From positions 1-48,816 of the forward strand of contig JAUYTX010000040.1 in NCBI GenBank assembly GCA_030695025.1: a stretch of 48,816 nt of DNA. The letters are read 5' to 3'. The notes beneath the pieces are model-generated. The model had not been told where the DNA came from, did no database searches, and saw nothing but the letters and a program-made list of their open reading frames with translations. Of the stretch, positions 19,664 through 30,009 are shown piece after piece (positions within the stretch are counted from its first letter, which is position 1; each line of letters opens with the position of its first letter). The translations under genes and the position numbers were made by a program. The stretch is from Bacteroidales bacterium (lineage in GTDB: Bacteria; Bacteroidota; Bacteroidia; Bacteroidales; UBA932).

Positions 19664-19693
19664 GGCTGCCCGGTTTCGGGCAGCCTTTTTTCT
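19664..19693 (+). terminator. rho-independent terminator
   Basis: A perfect 9-bp stem pairs GGCTGCCCG (19664-19672) with CGGGCAGCC (19677-19685) around GTTT, followed by TTTTTT. It ends the secreted-protein transcript. The convergent peptidase gene stops 19 nt beyond it. Confidence 0.88.
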
Positions 19694-19711
19694 TCTGTCC
19701 GGCGCTGAGAT

Positions 19712-21826
19712 TTATTTATTGAGCAGTACTTTTCTCCAGAAGTTAATAGTGGCCTCTTCTGAGTGGGCACCCTGATAACCTCTGTAACCGTGAAAAGCTC
19801 CGGGATATAGCATAAGTTCAAATTGCTTGCCCTCTTTCTGTAAGGCGTCAATCATCTGAATGGTGTTTTGCATGTGAACATTGTCGTCGGCTAAACCATG
19901 TGTCAGATATAGCAGAGAACCAGACTCACTTTTATAATTTTTTGCTTTGTTAATTGCAGCAGATTCCTTGTACCCGTCTGGATTGTTGTCAGGATGGTCC
20001 ATGTATCTCTCTGTGTAGTGAGTATCGTAAAGCATCCAGTCATAAACACCGGCACCGGCAATTCCATAGCGGAAATATTCTGCACCATCTGTCAGAGCAA
20101 GAACAGTCATGGTCCCTCCGTAGCTAAAGCCGCTAATACCTATTTTATCAGTGTCAACATAACCCAGAGCAGCCAGGTATTTAGCCCAGTGTATGTAATC
20201 CTGAAGTTCATAATAGCCCAGGTTTCTGTGAACATAATTGATGCCCTCTTTTCCGCAGTGACCCGAAGCTCTGTTATCGACCGATATCTGAATTACACCC
20301 TCATTTGCCAAAAGAAGATTCAGCTTTGCAGGATTTCTCCAGGTATCCATAACATTAGAGGAGTTTGGCCCTCCGTAGATGCTCATTATTACAGGGTATT
20401 TTTTCTTTGGATCAAAATTATGAGGCAGGGTAATTACACCGGGAAGCTTGTATCCCTCCGGTGTAGTTGTATAGATAAGTTTCGGCTTTGGCAGACCAAG
20501 GCTGTCAAAATTCTCTTTTTTAGTATCTGCAATAACCCTTATCTCTCCTGTTTTAACAGCACCGCCCATCTCTGTTGCCAACAACACCACCTTTAGCGGA
20601 GTTGCAGTATTGGAAATAATTGATACAAAGTGCTTTTTGTCTGGGGATAACAGCGGCATGGCGTAGTTAAACTCTCCTTCTGACAACTTCCTTACATTTT
20701 TACCCTTCTCTCCCCATGATACTTTATATATATCGTTTCTTACCGAAACATCTCTTCTGGCGGAGAAATGGATTTCAGAATTTTTCTCATCAACATCCAG
20801 AATTTTCAGTCCCCAGTTCATTCCGTCTGTCAGTCTTTCAAATTTATTGCCGTCATATGACTGATAGTAAATGTGTTCCCATAATTCAAAATCTCTGACA
20901 AAGTAGAATCCCTCTTTACCGAATTTCATGTCTGTCATCCAGTTTATCCAGGTCTTCTGATACTCTTTGTATACAGGTGTTTTAGATCCATTATAGACAT
21001 TAACGGCATACAATACAAGATTGCTCTGGTCTCTGTCCATCCACTGAACCATTATTGTAGAACCTGTGCCTGCCCAGAAGGGAGTACCAAAGTACTGGTC
21101 ATCTTTATGATTAAAATCGGCCCAAACAATATCTCCTCCATCAGGAGATACAAAGCCTAATTTTACTTCCGGGTTTGAATCTCCTGCTTTTGGATATCTT
21201 GTTCTGGTTATTGTGCCATGTTTACCTTTTGAATCGTAGATAGGAAACATTGGAACCATTGAATCGTCGAATCTGTAAAAGGCAAGTGTGCGACTGTCAG
21301 GTGACCACCAAAACGCTCTGTACTGCCCTCCCCTGCCAAATATCTCTTCATAATACACCCACGAAGCCCATCCATTAAGGATCAATTCCGACCCGTCTGA
21401 AGTAAGTCTTGTCTCTGTGTTTTTCTCAAGGTCAAATGAGTACAGATCGTTATCCCGTGTATATGCAACTCTTTTAAAATCAGGTGATAGTACCGGATTT
21501 CTCTCGTGAGAGGATGTGAATGTAATCTGCTTTTCCTTTCCGGCAATGTCTAAGAATATAACATCTCCATTTTTTACCAAAACAGATGGAGTTGCTTTCG
21601 GCGCAACCGGAGAGACTATCTCGGTCATCTTCTCCTTTTTGATATTATATTCATAAAAGACCCTCTTCATGCCCATTGTATGAACCATGACAAGAGTATT
21701 ATTGTCTTTCCATGAGTGTGGCATTGGAACGGACTGGACCGGACCTTGGGCAATAAGCAACTGATTAGCAAATAATAAGGACACCAGCACTGCTGTTGCT
21801 CGTTTAAAACAGAATAAGAAGTTCAT
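19712..21826 (-). CDS. dipeptidyl peptidase IV-like S9 peptidase
   Basis: A 704-residue secreted or periplasmic serine peptidase. The signal peptide spans about 1-27 (ends LLIAQ). The N-terminal half is the DPP-IV-type beta-propeller (WASWVYYEEIFGR and FWWSPDSRTLAFYRFDD are typical of S9B). The C-terminal alpha/beta-hydrolase domain holds the triad: Ser in GISGFSYGG, Asp in HGLADDNVH and His in GAFHGYRG. The propeller carries the EE motif (YYEE) that binds the substrate amino terminus, so removal of N-terminal dipeptides after proline or alanine is likely. It lies 29 nt after the helicase gene on the same strand and may share its transcript. Confidence 0.92.
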   Translation of the reverse strand: MNFLFCFKRATAVLVSLLFANQLLIAQGPVQSVPMPHSWKDNNTLVMVHTMGMKRVFYEYNIKKEKMTEIVSPVAPKATPSVLVKNGDVIFLDIAGKEKQITFTSSHERNPVLSPDFKRVAYTRDNDLYSFDLEKNTETRLTSDGSELILNGWASWVYYEEIFGRGGQYRAFWWSPDSRTLAFYRFDDSMVPMFPIYDSKGKHGTITRTRYPKAGDSNPEVKLGFVSPDGGDIVWADFNHKDDQYFGTPFWAGTGSTIMVQWMDRDQSNLVLYAVNVYNGSKTPVYKEYQKTWINWMTDMKFGKEGFYFVRDFELWEHIYYQSYDGNKFERLTDGMNWGLKILDVDEKNSEIHFSARRDVSVRNDIYKVSWGEKGKNVRKLSEGEFNYAMPLLSPDKKHFVSIISNTATPLKVVLLATEMGGAVKTGEIRVIADTKKENFDSLGLPKPKLIYTTTPEGYKLPGVITLPHNFDPKKKYPVIMSIYGGPNSSNVMDTWRNPAKLNLLLANEGVIQISVDNRASGHCGKEGINYVHRNLGYYELQDYIHWAKYLAALGYVDTDKIGISGFSYGGTMTVLALTDGAEYFRYGIAGAGVYDWMLYDTHYTERYMDHPDNNPDGYKESAAINKAKNYKSESGSLLYLTHGLADDNVHMQNTIQMIDALQKEGKQFELMLYPGAFHGYRGYQGAHSEEATINFWRKVLLNK

Positions 21827-21855
21827 ATAGTTTTGAGTTTTTATTTGGCAATATT

Positions 21856-23271
21856 CTACTGTTTGGCAAAAAATTTGTCATCAAAATTAACAAAATAAAC
21901 CTTATCAACGGCCCTTGTTATAGCAGTGTACAGCCATTTCAGATCATCTTTTGTAATTTCTCCCTTCCAGAAAGGGTTGTCAATAAAAACAGTTTTCCAC
22001 TGGCCTCCCTGTGATTTATGACAAGTTATGGCATTTGCATATTTTATCTGCAATGCATTAAAATACTTATCTTCTCTGACTGCCGCAATACGTTTTCTTT
22101 TAAGTTTTATATGCGAGTAATCTTCCATAACAGAGTTAAAAAGAGCTCTTTGTATGTCATTTCCGAGACTGGCTGTCTCACTGTCAAGTGTATCGAGTAT
22201 GATTCTTGCCTCTATTTCAGTGTCGTTGTAATCGGGAAACCTGAGTTTTGCCTTGGCGAAATTTAGTCCATAACGCTCTTCATAGCCTGAAATTTTAATC
22301 AACTCAGCAACATCACCATTGGCTATAAAATCAATATCTTCAACATCGTCCAGAAACTGATAGCAGTTTTTGACAATCATTAATTTGTCACCTTTTGTCA
22401 GCCTCTCCTCTCTGAACAGAATCTTTCCTCTTATCCCGGCGTTGTACCTGTTTGCTCTTTTATTTGACCTGCAGAGAACAAGGGTTTCGTCCGTTCCTAC
22501 TTTTTCATATGACATTGTCATTTGCTCAATAAGATCAGAACCAGTTATTCGCTCTACATCAGAAAAAGGATTTACCGAGAATTTTGGGAAGTCAAATTTC
22601 TCTTGCTCAATCATCTCTCTTAACATGGTTGCATTGACCAGTATGCCTGAATTTTGAGCTTGTCTTACAACACTTTTTAATGTTACGTACATAGCCTTAC
22701 CGTAACTGCCAACTTTATCAAAGTCCAGGGCATTGGAAATAACCTCTCCTACGGGTGGTAGCTGCGCAGAGTCTCCAATTAAAATTAGTTTGTTTCCTGT
22801 ATTTGATCTGACATAAGTAATAAGGTCGTCAAGAAGATTGCCGCTTCCGAATATTGAACCTTCTCCCGATCCCGAAGATATCAGAGATGCTTCGTCCACG
22901 ACGAAAATTGTATCCCTGTTTTTGTTAAGGTCAAGAATAAACTGACCTAAACCATCTTTGAGCGATTTTTGCCTGTAAATCTGTTTGTGAATAGTATATG
23001 AGCTGCAACCTGTATAACCTGTCAGAACCTTGGCTGCTCTGCCGGTGGGTGCGGTTAGAATGTATTTTTTATTAAACCCCTTTAATAGTGAAACAAGCGA
23101 AGATATTGAGGAGGTTTTTCCTGTCCCGGCATAGCCGTTTATTAGCAAAATGTCGTTATCATCCTCCTTTATGAAGAGGGAGAGTATTCTAAATAGGTTT
23201 TGTTGACATGGTGTCGGCTCAAAACCAAGACCAGACACAAGTTTGTCGTATATAAAATTATCCAGAGACAT
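21856..23271 (-). CDS. RecD/Dda-like SF1B DNA helicase
   Basis: A protein of about 471 residues. Motifs in order: NGYAGTGKTSS (Walker A) near residue 50, APTGRAAKVL, FVVDEASLIS (Walker B), ILIGDSAQLPPVGE, and the C-terminal AITCHKSQGGQWKTVF and WLYTAITRAVDKVYFVN (UvrD_C_2 type). It is shorter than RecD2 and lacks its N-terminal extension, so it resembles stand-alone RecD-like or Dda-like helicases. The frame extends to a TTG at 23304 overlapping trkH, but the ATG at 23271 has GGAGGT ahead of it and lies 10 nt past the trkH stop, so I chose it. Role: 5'-3' DNA unwinding in repair or replication. Confidence 0.88.
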   Translation of the reverse strand: MSLDNFIYDKLVSGLGFEPTPCQQNLFRILSLFIKEDDNDILLINGYAGTGKTSSISSLVSLLKGFNKKYILTAPTGRAAKVLTGYTGCSSYTIHKQIYRQKSLKDGLGQFILDLNKNRDTIFVVDEASLISSGSGEGSIFGSGNLLDDLITYVRSNTGNKLILIGDSAQLPPVGEVISNALDFDKVGSYGKAMYVTLKSVVRQAQNSGILVNATMLREMIEQEKFDFPKFSVNPFSDVERITGSDLIEQMTMSYEKVGTDETLVLCRSNKRANRYNAGIRGKILFREERLTKGDKLMIVKNCYQFLDDVEDIDFIANGDVAELIKISGYEERYGLNFAKAKLRFPDYNDTEIEARIILDTLDSETASLGNDIQRALFNSVMEDYSHIKLKRKRIAAVREDKYFNALQIKYANAITCHKSQGGQWKTVFIDNPFWKGEITKDDLKWLYTAITRAVDKVYFVNFDDKFFAKQ

Positions 23272-23281
23272 TGCTTTTACT

Positions 23282-24727
23282 CTACCTCCATCTGTATAAA
23301 ACAAATATCAGCAAAAGAGCATATATTTCCAGACGCCCCAAAAGCATTTGCACAGTAAGTAAGAGTTTTCCCAAAGCAGGAATTGATGTATAATTACCTA
23401 AAGAGCCAACCTCGCCAAAACCAGGTCCAACATTTCCCATGCAGGCTGCAGAAGCAGAAAATGAATCAATAATAGGAGTTCCAAGCCCGGTTAGCAGTAA
23501 TGCTGATATAAAAACAATTAATAAATACAAGGCAATAAAAAGATTTATACTATACACAGTTTCTCTGTCAAGGGTTTGTGATCCCATTTTTACTGAGACT
23601 ACTGCATTTGGGTGTATTTGTTTAATAATTTGTGCTTTAACCGCTAAAAAGAATATCCACACCCTGTCTGCTTTCATTCCTCCAGAAGTGGAGCCTGAAC
23701 ATGCACACTGAATAGTAAAAAACATTATTAGTAAAATTGAAAAACCAGGCCAAATCGAAGAATCTCCGTTAGCGAAGCCTGTCGTTGTCCCGATAGAAAT
23801 TACCTGAAAAAACCCCTCTCTGAATGCAGTTGCCCAATCGGTATACAATCCGCTAAATTTAATATTAAGTGACACAATTACCGATCCGGTAAGTATAGAA
23901 AGTAAATAGTATCGGATAATTGGTGATCTGAAAAGGTTTGTAGATTTTCCTGACACAAAACTATAAAGAAGACCGAAATGAATTCCGGAAAGTAACATGA
24001 AAACCATTATAATGATCTCAATAGCAACAGAATCAAAACTTCTGATAGAAAGATTTTTTGTACTAAAGCCACCTGTCGCAATTGTTGCAAACGAATGGTT
24101 AACAGCATCAAACAGATCCATCCCTGCAATTACCAATAACAAAACTTCAGCAAAAGTAAGACCAAAATAGACCAAAGATATGACCCTAATTGTTTGGTGA
24201 GCCTTAAATCTGAAATTCTCTTTTGAAAGTGAAGATATCTCCATTTTTGACAATCTCATCCTGAATGTGCTTACTGATGGAAGCACAAGAAGCATAAACA
24301 GTACTACCCCCAGACCTCCCAGCCAGTGAGTAGATGATCTCCAGAAAAGCAGACCCTTAGGCACACTCTCTATATCTGTTAGAATTGTTGCTCCGGTTGT
24401 TGTATATCCGGATACACTTTCAAACCATGAATTAAGAATAGAGAACTCTCCACCGAAAAGCACATAAGGCAGCATTCCAAACAGGCAGGATAATATCCAT
24501 GAGAAGACAACAATAGTAAAGCCCTCCTTTATGTTAATCTCATAAAATTTATTAACAAAAATTAATGGAAAACTACCTGCAAATGTTGTAATTACGGCAC
24601 TTAGCAATAAAGGAGAAAATGACGCATCAAAATCATATATGGCTGAAACAATAGCAGAAATATACATAAACAACGCATTCAAAAGAAGCGCAAGCCCTAT
24701 ATTTCTGGTGACAGTCCTTAAATTCAT
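23282..24727 (-). CDS. trkH: TrkH-family potassium uptake channel subunit
   Basis: A 481-residue inner-membrane protein with four membrane-pore-membrane repeats. The selectivity loops are visible as SGYTTTGATIL, FATIATGGFST, IGTTTGFANGDSS and ACMGNVGPGFGEVG. TrkH forms the K+ pore and normally works with the cytoplasmic nucleotide-binding subunit TrkA, which is not in this window. The sensor-like membrane protein gene lies immediately upstream (3-nt gap) and the helicase gene follows 10 nt downstream, so the three are probably one transcript. Confidence 0.93.
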   Translation of the reverse strand: MNLRTVTRNIGLALLLNALFMYISAIVSAIYDFDASFSPLLLSAVITTFAGSFPLIFVNKFYEINIKEGFTIVVFSWILSCLFGMLPYVLFGGEFSILNSWFESVSGYTTTGATILTDIESVPKGLLFWRSSTHWLGGLGVVLFMLLVLPSVSTFRMRLSKMEISSLSKENFRFKAHQTIRVISLVYFGLTFAEVLLLVIAGMDLFDAVNHSFATIATGGFSTKNLSIRSFDSVAIEIIIMVFMLLSGIHFGLLYSFVSGKSTNLFRSPIIRYYLLSILTGSVIVSLNIKFSGLYTDWATAFREGFFQVISIGTTTGFANGDSSIWPGFSILLIMFFTIQCACSGSTSGGMKADRVWIFFLAVKAQIIKQIHPNAVVSVKMGSQTLDRETVYSINLFIALYLLIVFISALLLTGLGTPIIDSFSASAACMGNVGPGFGEVGSLGNYTSIPALGKLLLTVQMLLGRLEIYALLLIFVLYRWR

Positions 24728-24730
24728 ATT

Positions 24731-25507
24731 CTACTTATTATCTCCTGAACTTTTGAATTTCTTGTTCTCATCAATGATGCTCCGTACTTCATTATTGATA
24801 TCTTGAATTTCATCGTCGTTATCAAATTGGACATTGTAACTCTTTCTGAAATCCCGGTAATTTTTAATTCCTTTGGAAATTAACAGCACAGGAGAGATAA
24901 AATAGAGATTGATAAAATAGTTGAACAGAAGAACCAGTACAATACCTGCGCTGACGGCTATTATTCCGGGCATAATACTTCTGTAGTAACCCTCCTGCAA
25001 TTCTCTGGTATTGTCTGCAAGTGCCTCCTGAGTAAGAAGACCAAGCTTTTTCTTGTACATCCTTAGTTTATTGTAAACAGGCTTGAGTTTAGATTCATAC
25101 CACTCCTTTCTAACAGCGATATCTTCTGTCATAATCTTTCTGGTTTCGCTTATTACCGCCAGATATTCAGAATAAGAAAGCGCAAGTGAATCAGCTATGG
25201 CAACCTCAGCTTCAGATGTAAAATTGTTTTTTATACTGGAGATGTGTTTGTCAAATCTGTCATCATAAAGAATTTCTTCAGAAACAATTGTAGAATCAAC
25301 TATTACTCTGCTAAGCAGAATGAAGTTGTACTCATCGGTAAGTTCCATGAGCATTCTGGAGGTGTTTATGCTGTTAATGTTAGCCCGCATGAGCCCTGTG
25401 ACCGAGTTTCTCATCCGGTTAAATTCAAAAACAGCAATTACGCTTGACAGAAACAGAATGGCACCTATAACGACAAATCCAAGGGAGATTTTTTTACGAA
25501 TACCCAT
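24731..25507 (-). CDS. membrane protein with MCP-like four-helix sensor region, no output domain
   Basis: A 258-residue protein with a membrane segment at about 8-28, a helical periplasmic region of about 150 residues, a second membrane segment at about 178-202, and a cytoplasmic tail of about 55 residues resembling the first part of a HAMP linker. The layout matches the four-helix-bundle sensor module of chemoreceptors and histidine kinases, but no methyl-accepting, kinase or cyclase domain follows; the frame simply stops. It is 3 nt from trkH and probably co-expressed, so a role near K+ uptake or osmotic sensing is possible but unproven. Confidence 0.72.
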   Translation of the reverse strand: MGIRKKISLGFVVIGAILFLSSVIAVFEFNRMRNSVTGLMRANINSINTSRMLMELTDEYNFILLSRVIVDSTIVSEEILYDDRFDKHISSIKNNFTSEAEVAIADSLALSYSEYLAVISETRKIMTEDIAVRKEWYESKLKPVYNKLRMYKKKLGLLTQEALADNTRELQEGYYRSIMPGIIAVSAGIVLVLLFNYFINLYFISPVLLISKGIKNYRDFRKSYNVQFDNDDEIQDINNEVRSIIDENKKFKSSGDNK

Positions 25508-25545
25508 AGTCTAAGTTTTGAATACAAATATATATATAAAATTAA

Positions 25546-25579
25546 GAGGGTGTCTCAAATCATAGATTTTGACACCCTC
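25546..25579 (-). terminator. terminator of gap
   Basis: Nine perfect base pairs (GAGGGTGTC with GACACCCTC) enclose a 16-nt segment that folds further (AAATC with GATTT). On the minus strand a T-rich stretch follows. It lies 21 nt beyond the gap stop. Confidence 0.75.
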
Positions 25580-25599
25580 CATTATATTAATTGGCTTTT

Positions 25600-26616
<1,017 letters not shown>

Positions 26617-26660
26617 TTAAATTGAATGTGTTAGTCTGTAAGAACTACTAAAAACCGCCG

Positions 26661-26668
26661 CAAAGTTA
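26661..26668 (-). promoter_or_regulatory. -7 box for gap
   Basis: The minus strand reads TAACTTTG, matching TAnnTTTG, 56 nt before the gap ATG. Confidence 0.45.
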
Positions 26669-26680
26669 ATAATTATTTGC

Positions 26681-26688
26681 TACCTTCG
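26681..26688 (+). promoter_or_regulatory. -7 box for surE operon
   Basis: TACCTTCG, a one-base variant of TAnnTTTG, lies 32 nt before the surE ATG and is divergent from the gap promoter. Confidence 0.4.
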
Positions 26689-26720
26689 CATATTGTAAAC
26701 ATCCAATTTTTAAAAATTAT

Positions 26721-27488
26721 ATGAGGCGTATTCTCATTACCAATGATGATGGAGTAAAATCCAAAGGAATAGGGGCACTTACAGATTTAATGAGACCATA
26801 CGGCCAGGTTACCGTAGTTGCCCCATTTGAAGCTCAAAGTGGCATGTCTGCTGCTCTTACAATCGGGAAACCGCTAAGGCTTACTGAGCTTCGCAATGAA
26901 GAGGGTCTTAAGGTTTATGCCTGTTCAGGCACTCCCGCTGATTGTGTAAAAATGGCTATGAATCAAATATTTAGTGATAAAATGCCCGACATTTTGGTAT
27001 CCGGTATTAATCATGGCTCAAATGCATCAATTGCAGCACTATACTCCGGAACACTTGGAGCTGCTGCAGAGGGAACTGTTTATGGAATTCCATCAATTGG
27101 ATTTTCTTTAGCCTCTCATGATCCAAATGCTGATTTTACTGCTGCAGTTCATTATGCAAAAATTATTATTGATAAATTCCTTGAAATTCCCCCTGTTGCA
27201 AACACATATCTTAATGTAAATTTTCCTGCCGTCAAGCTGGAGCATATTAAGGGAATTAAATTTTCAGAACAGGGCAAAGGGCAGTGGATTAAAGAGTTTG
27301 AAGAGAGAAAAGATCCATATGGGTTTAATTACTATTGGATGACAGGTGAGTTCTACAATAATGAACCGGAAAATAAGCTTGCAGATCACAATCTTGTTGA
27401 ACAAAATTTTATAAGCATAGTGCCTCATAAAATTGACACAACAGATTACAACGAATTAAAAAGATTAGAGGAGCTTTGGAAGTTATAA
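26721..27488 (+). CDS. surE: 5'/3'-nucleotidase SurE
   Basis: A 255-residue metal-dependent phosphatase acting on nucleoside monophosphates. The N-terminal ILITNDDGVKSKGIGAL carries the metal-binding DD pair. VAPFEAQSGMSAALT, ACSGTPADCVKMA and LVSGINHGSNAS complete the SurE signature. It is the first gene of a plus-strand run continuing with the lpxB fusion 19 nt downstream. No anomalies are seen. Confidence 0.96.
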   Translation: MRRILITNDDGVKSKGIGALTDLMRPYGQVTVVAPFEAQSGMSAALTIGKPLRLTELRNEEGLKVYACSGTPADCVKMAMNQIFSDKMPDILVSGINHGSNASIAALYSGTLGAAAEGTVYGIPSIGFSLASHDPNADFTAAVHYAKIIIDKFLEIPPVANTYLNVNFPAVKLEHIKGIKFSEQGKGQWIKEFEERKDPYGFNYYWMTGEFYNNEPENKLADHNLVEQNFISIVPHKIDTTDYNELKRLEELWKL

Positions 27489-27507
27489 CTTTCTAAATGC
27501 CAAGGTT

Positions 27508-29124
27508 ATGAAATATTATATTATTGCAGGTGAAGCATCGGGCGATCTTCACGGATCAAATCTAATGAAGGGGCTTAAAGCCTCCGACTCCTCAGCGGAG
27601 TTTCGCATCTGGGGAGGTGATCTTATGGCAGCCGAGGGCGGCACACTCGTCAGGCATTACAAAGAGACAGCCGTAATGGGTTTTGTAGAGGTGCTTATGT
27701 CCTTGAATAAAATCACCAAAAATCTCAGATTATGCAAAAAAGACCTTCTTGATTATAAGCCGGATATATTAATATTAATTGACTATCCCGGCTTCAATTT
27801 CAGAATTGCTAAATTTGCAAAAGAGAACAACATTATTGTATTCTATTACATATCTCCAAAGGTTTGGGCATGGAAAGAGAGTCGCGTAAAAAACCTGAAA
27901 AGTGATGTTGACAGACTATTCATAATATTTCCTTTCGAGATTGAGTATTTCAAAAAGTGGGGCATTAATGCAATTTATAACGGCAATCCTCTCCTTGACT
28001 CAACAGCAGGCCATCCTGTGCATAAAGAGAGCGAGAAAGAGTTCCGGGAGAGAAATAATCTTGACGAAAGGCCGATTATTGGGTTACTCGCAGGGAGCAG
28101 AGTCATGGAGATAAACTATCTTTTACCCCGAATGGTAAAGCTTGAAAAGAATTTTCCCGATTATCAGTTTCTTTTAGCCGGAGCACCCTCAATTGACAAC
28201 TCTATATACGATAAGCACTTAAAATCAAGCAATATAAAGCTCCTTACAGGAGAGACATACGGCATCTTAAAACACAGTAAGGCAACGGTACTTTCCTCTG
28301 GTACTGCCAGTTTGGAAGCAGCTCTTCTGGACGCACCTCAGGTAGTCTGTTATGGTGGAAACGAAATCTCTTACAGAATTGCAAAATTACTCGTAAAAGT
28401 AAAATTCATAAGTCTGGTTAACCTGATTCTTGACAGGCCGGTTGTCAAAGAGTTGATTCAGCACGACTGCACCCCTGACAATATTACCAAAGAGTTGAAA
28501 AAATTATTAAGCAAGGGACAAAGGGAAAAGCTTGTAAAGAAATACAGCAAACTTAGAGATATTCTCGGGGGAGAGGGAGCATCAGTTAAAGTTGCAAAAT
28601 CAATGATCGAAGAGTATAATAAAATGGTTGACTCAAGAAGGTTTTCTAAAATAATTGACACACCAATCGGACTTCTTAGGTTGACTTGTGACAAAGACAG
28701 TCTGACAGAAGTAACATATTTGCAGAGCAAAAACAATAATTTGCATAATGACATCCACCCGGTACTTACAGAGGCCGAAAAACAATTTAAAGATTATTTT
28801 GCAAATCAGAGAAAGAGCTTTGACCTGCCAATAAAACCTGATGGGACAGAATTTCAGAGGAAAGTTTGGGATGAACTGTGCAGAATACCTTACGGGAAAG
28901 TCAGAAGTTATGGAGAGGTTGCCAAGCTGATTGGCACTAAAGACGCAAACAGGGCTGTTGGGATGGCATGTAAAATGAATCCTCTGCTAATTGTTGTACC
29001 TTGTCACCGGGTACTGGGTGCTCACAATAAGCTAACAGGGTTTAACATAGGAATAGACAAGAAAAGCTTTTTGCTTGAGCACGAAAAGGCATATCAATCC
29101 GAGGAGCAGAATCTTTTCAACTAA
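27508..29124 (+). CDS. lpxB: fusion of lipid-A-disaccharide synthase (LpxB) and O6-alkylguanine-DNA alkyltransferase
   Basis: A single 538-residue frame. Residues 1 to about 372 are a full-length LpxB (glycosyltransferase family 19): AGEASGDLHGS at the start, YYISPKVWAW, LLAGSR, and SSGTASLEAALL. It joins UDP-diacylglucosamine and lipid X in lipid A synthesis at the inner membrane. Residues about 378-538 are a complete Ogt/MGMT domain: EFQRKVWDELCRIPYGKV, SYGEVAKLIG, NRAVGMACKMNPL (arginine finger) and VVPCHRVLG with acceptor Cys499. No stop separates them. An ATG at 28624 (Met373) sits at the junction and could allow separate synthesis of the repair domain. No functional link between the two halves is known to me. 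Both domain assignments are firm. Confidence 0.93.
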   Translation: MKYYIIAGEASGDLHGSNLMKGLKASDSSAEFRIWGGDLMAAEGGTLVRHYKETAVMGFVEVLMSLNKITKNLRLCKKDLLDYKPDILILIDYPGFNFRIAKFAKENNIIVFYYISPKVWAWKESRVKNLKSDVDRLFIIFPFEIEYFKKWGINAIYNGNPLLDSTAGHPVHKESEKEFRERNNLDERPIIGLLAGSRVMEINYLLPRMVKLEKNFPDYQFLLAGAPSIDNSIYDKHLKSSNIKLLTGETYGILKHSKATVLSSGTASLEAALLDAPQVVCYGGNEISYRIAKLLVKVKFISLVNLILDRPVVKELIQHDCTPDNITKELKKLLSKGQREKLVKKYSKLRDILGGEGASVKVAKSMIEEYNKMVDSRRFSKIIDTPIGLLRLTCDKDSLTEVTYLQSKNNNLHNDIHPVLTEAEKQFKDYFANQRKSFDLPIKPDGTEFQRKVWDELCRIPYGKVRSYGEVAKLIGTKDANRAVGMACKMNPLLIVVPCHRVLGAHNKLTGFNIGIDKKSFLLEHEKAYQSEEQNLFN

Positions 29125-29136
29125 TTAATTGAGAAT

Positions 29137-30009
29137 ATGAAAATCAAAGTCTACAAATATCAGGGAGCAGGTAACGATTTTGTTATCATTGACAACAGAA
29201 AAGACGAAATTGATCTTTCTGAAAGTCAAATTAAATTACTTTGTGACAGACGATTCGGCATTGGCGCAGATGGGCTTATGTATCTTAACAGCAACAAAGA
29301 GTACGACTTTGCAATGAGATATTTTAATGCAGATGGAAAGGAGGGAAGCATGTGCGGTAACGGAGGAAGATGCCTCGTTGCTTTTGCTGCACATAAAGGT
29401 ATACAGAGCTATCGGTTTATTGCCACAGATGGAGAGCACATTGCCAAAGTTCTGGAGTACTCTCCTACTCTGTGCAAAGTTGAACTTGGAATCATTGATG
29501 TTAATGCCATAAAAGAGCATTCGCCTAAAAGTTTATATCTTAACACTGGATCTCCTCACCTTGTAATGTTTGTAGACAACCTAAGTGACTATGACGTGCT
29601 TGGTCAGGGGAAATTATGGAGACATCATCCTCAGTTCCCAGGGGGCACAAATGTAAACTTTGTACAAGGAAATTGGGGGAAAGACTCTTCAGGCTGGAGC
29701 AAGTCCCTATCCCCGGGACATGTTCAGGAGATTTCTGTTAGGACCTTTGAAAGAGGTGTAGAAGACGAGACCTTTGCCTGCGGGACAGGAGTAACTGCTT
29801 CTGCCATAGCATATCACCACTTGCTTTCAAAAGGAACTTTCAATAAAAATGCCAACCCGTACCCTGTCTACGTATCAACAAATGTTAAGGCTATAGGAGG
29901 AGATCTGAACGTAAGTTTCAGATGCAATGCAGAAGAGCATTACTCTGATATTAAACTTACCGGTCCCGCTGCTTTTGTTTTTAAATGCAAAATAGAAATC
30001 GATGAATAA
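29137..30009 (+). CDS. dapF: diaminopimelate epimerase
   Basis: A 290-residue cytoplasmic enzyme converting LL- to meso-diaminopimelate for lysine and peptidoglycan. YQGAGNDFVIID opens the protein. The two catalytic cysteines are in MCGNGGRCLVAF (near residue 74) and ETFACGTGVTASA (near residue 214). It starts 12 nt after the lpxB fusion, and its last 8 nt overlap coaD, so translation of the two is probably coupled. Confidence 0.96.
   Translation: MKIKVYKYQGAGNDFVIIDNRKDEIDLSESQIKLLCDRRFGIGADGLMYLNSNKEYDFAMRYFNADGKEGSMCGNGGRCLVAFAAHKGIQSYRFIATDGEHIAKVLEYSPTLCKVELGIIDVNAIKEHSPKSLYLNTGSPHLVMFVDNLSDYDVLGQGKLWRHHPQFPGGTNVNFVQGNWGKDSSGWSKSLSPGHVQEISVRTFERGVEDETFACGTGVTASAIAYHHLLSKGTFNKNANPYPVYVSTNVKAIGGDLNVSFRCNAEEHYSDIKLTGPAAFVFKCKIEIDE

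Noticed and set aside
19994-20596. A 200-codon open frame on the plus strand inside the DPP-IV-like gene.
   Set aside because: Antisense shadow of a conserved peptidase gene, with no recognisable domain.
23272-23304. Longer start (TTG at 23304) for the RecD-like helicase.
   Set aside because: It overlaps trkH, and the ATG at 23271 has a GGAGGT ribosome-binding site.
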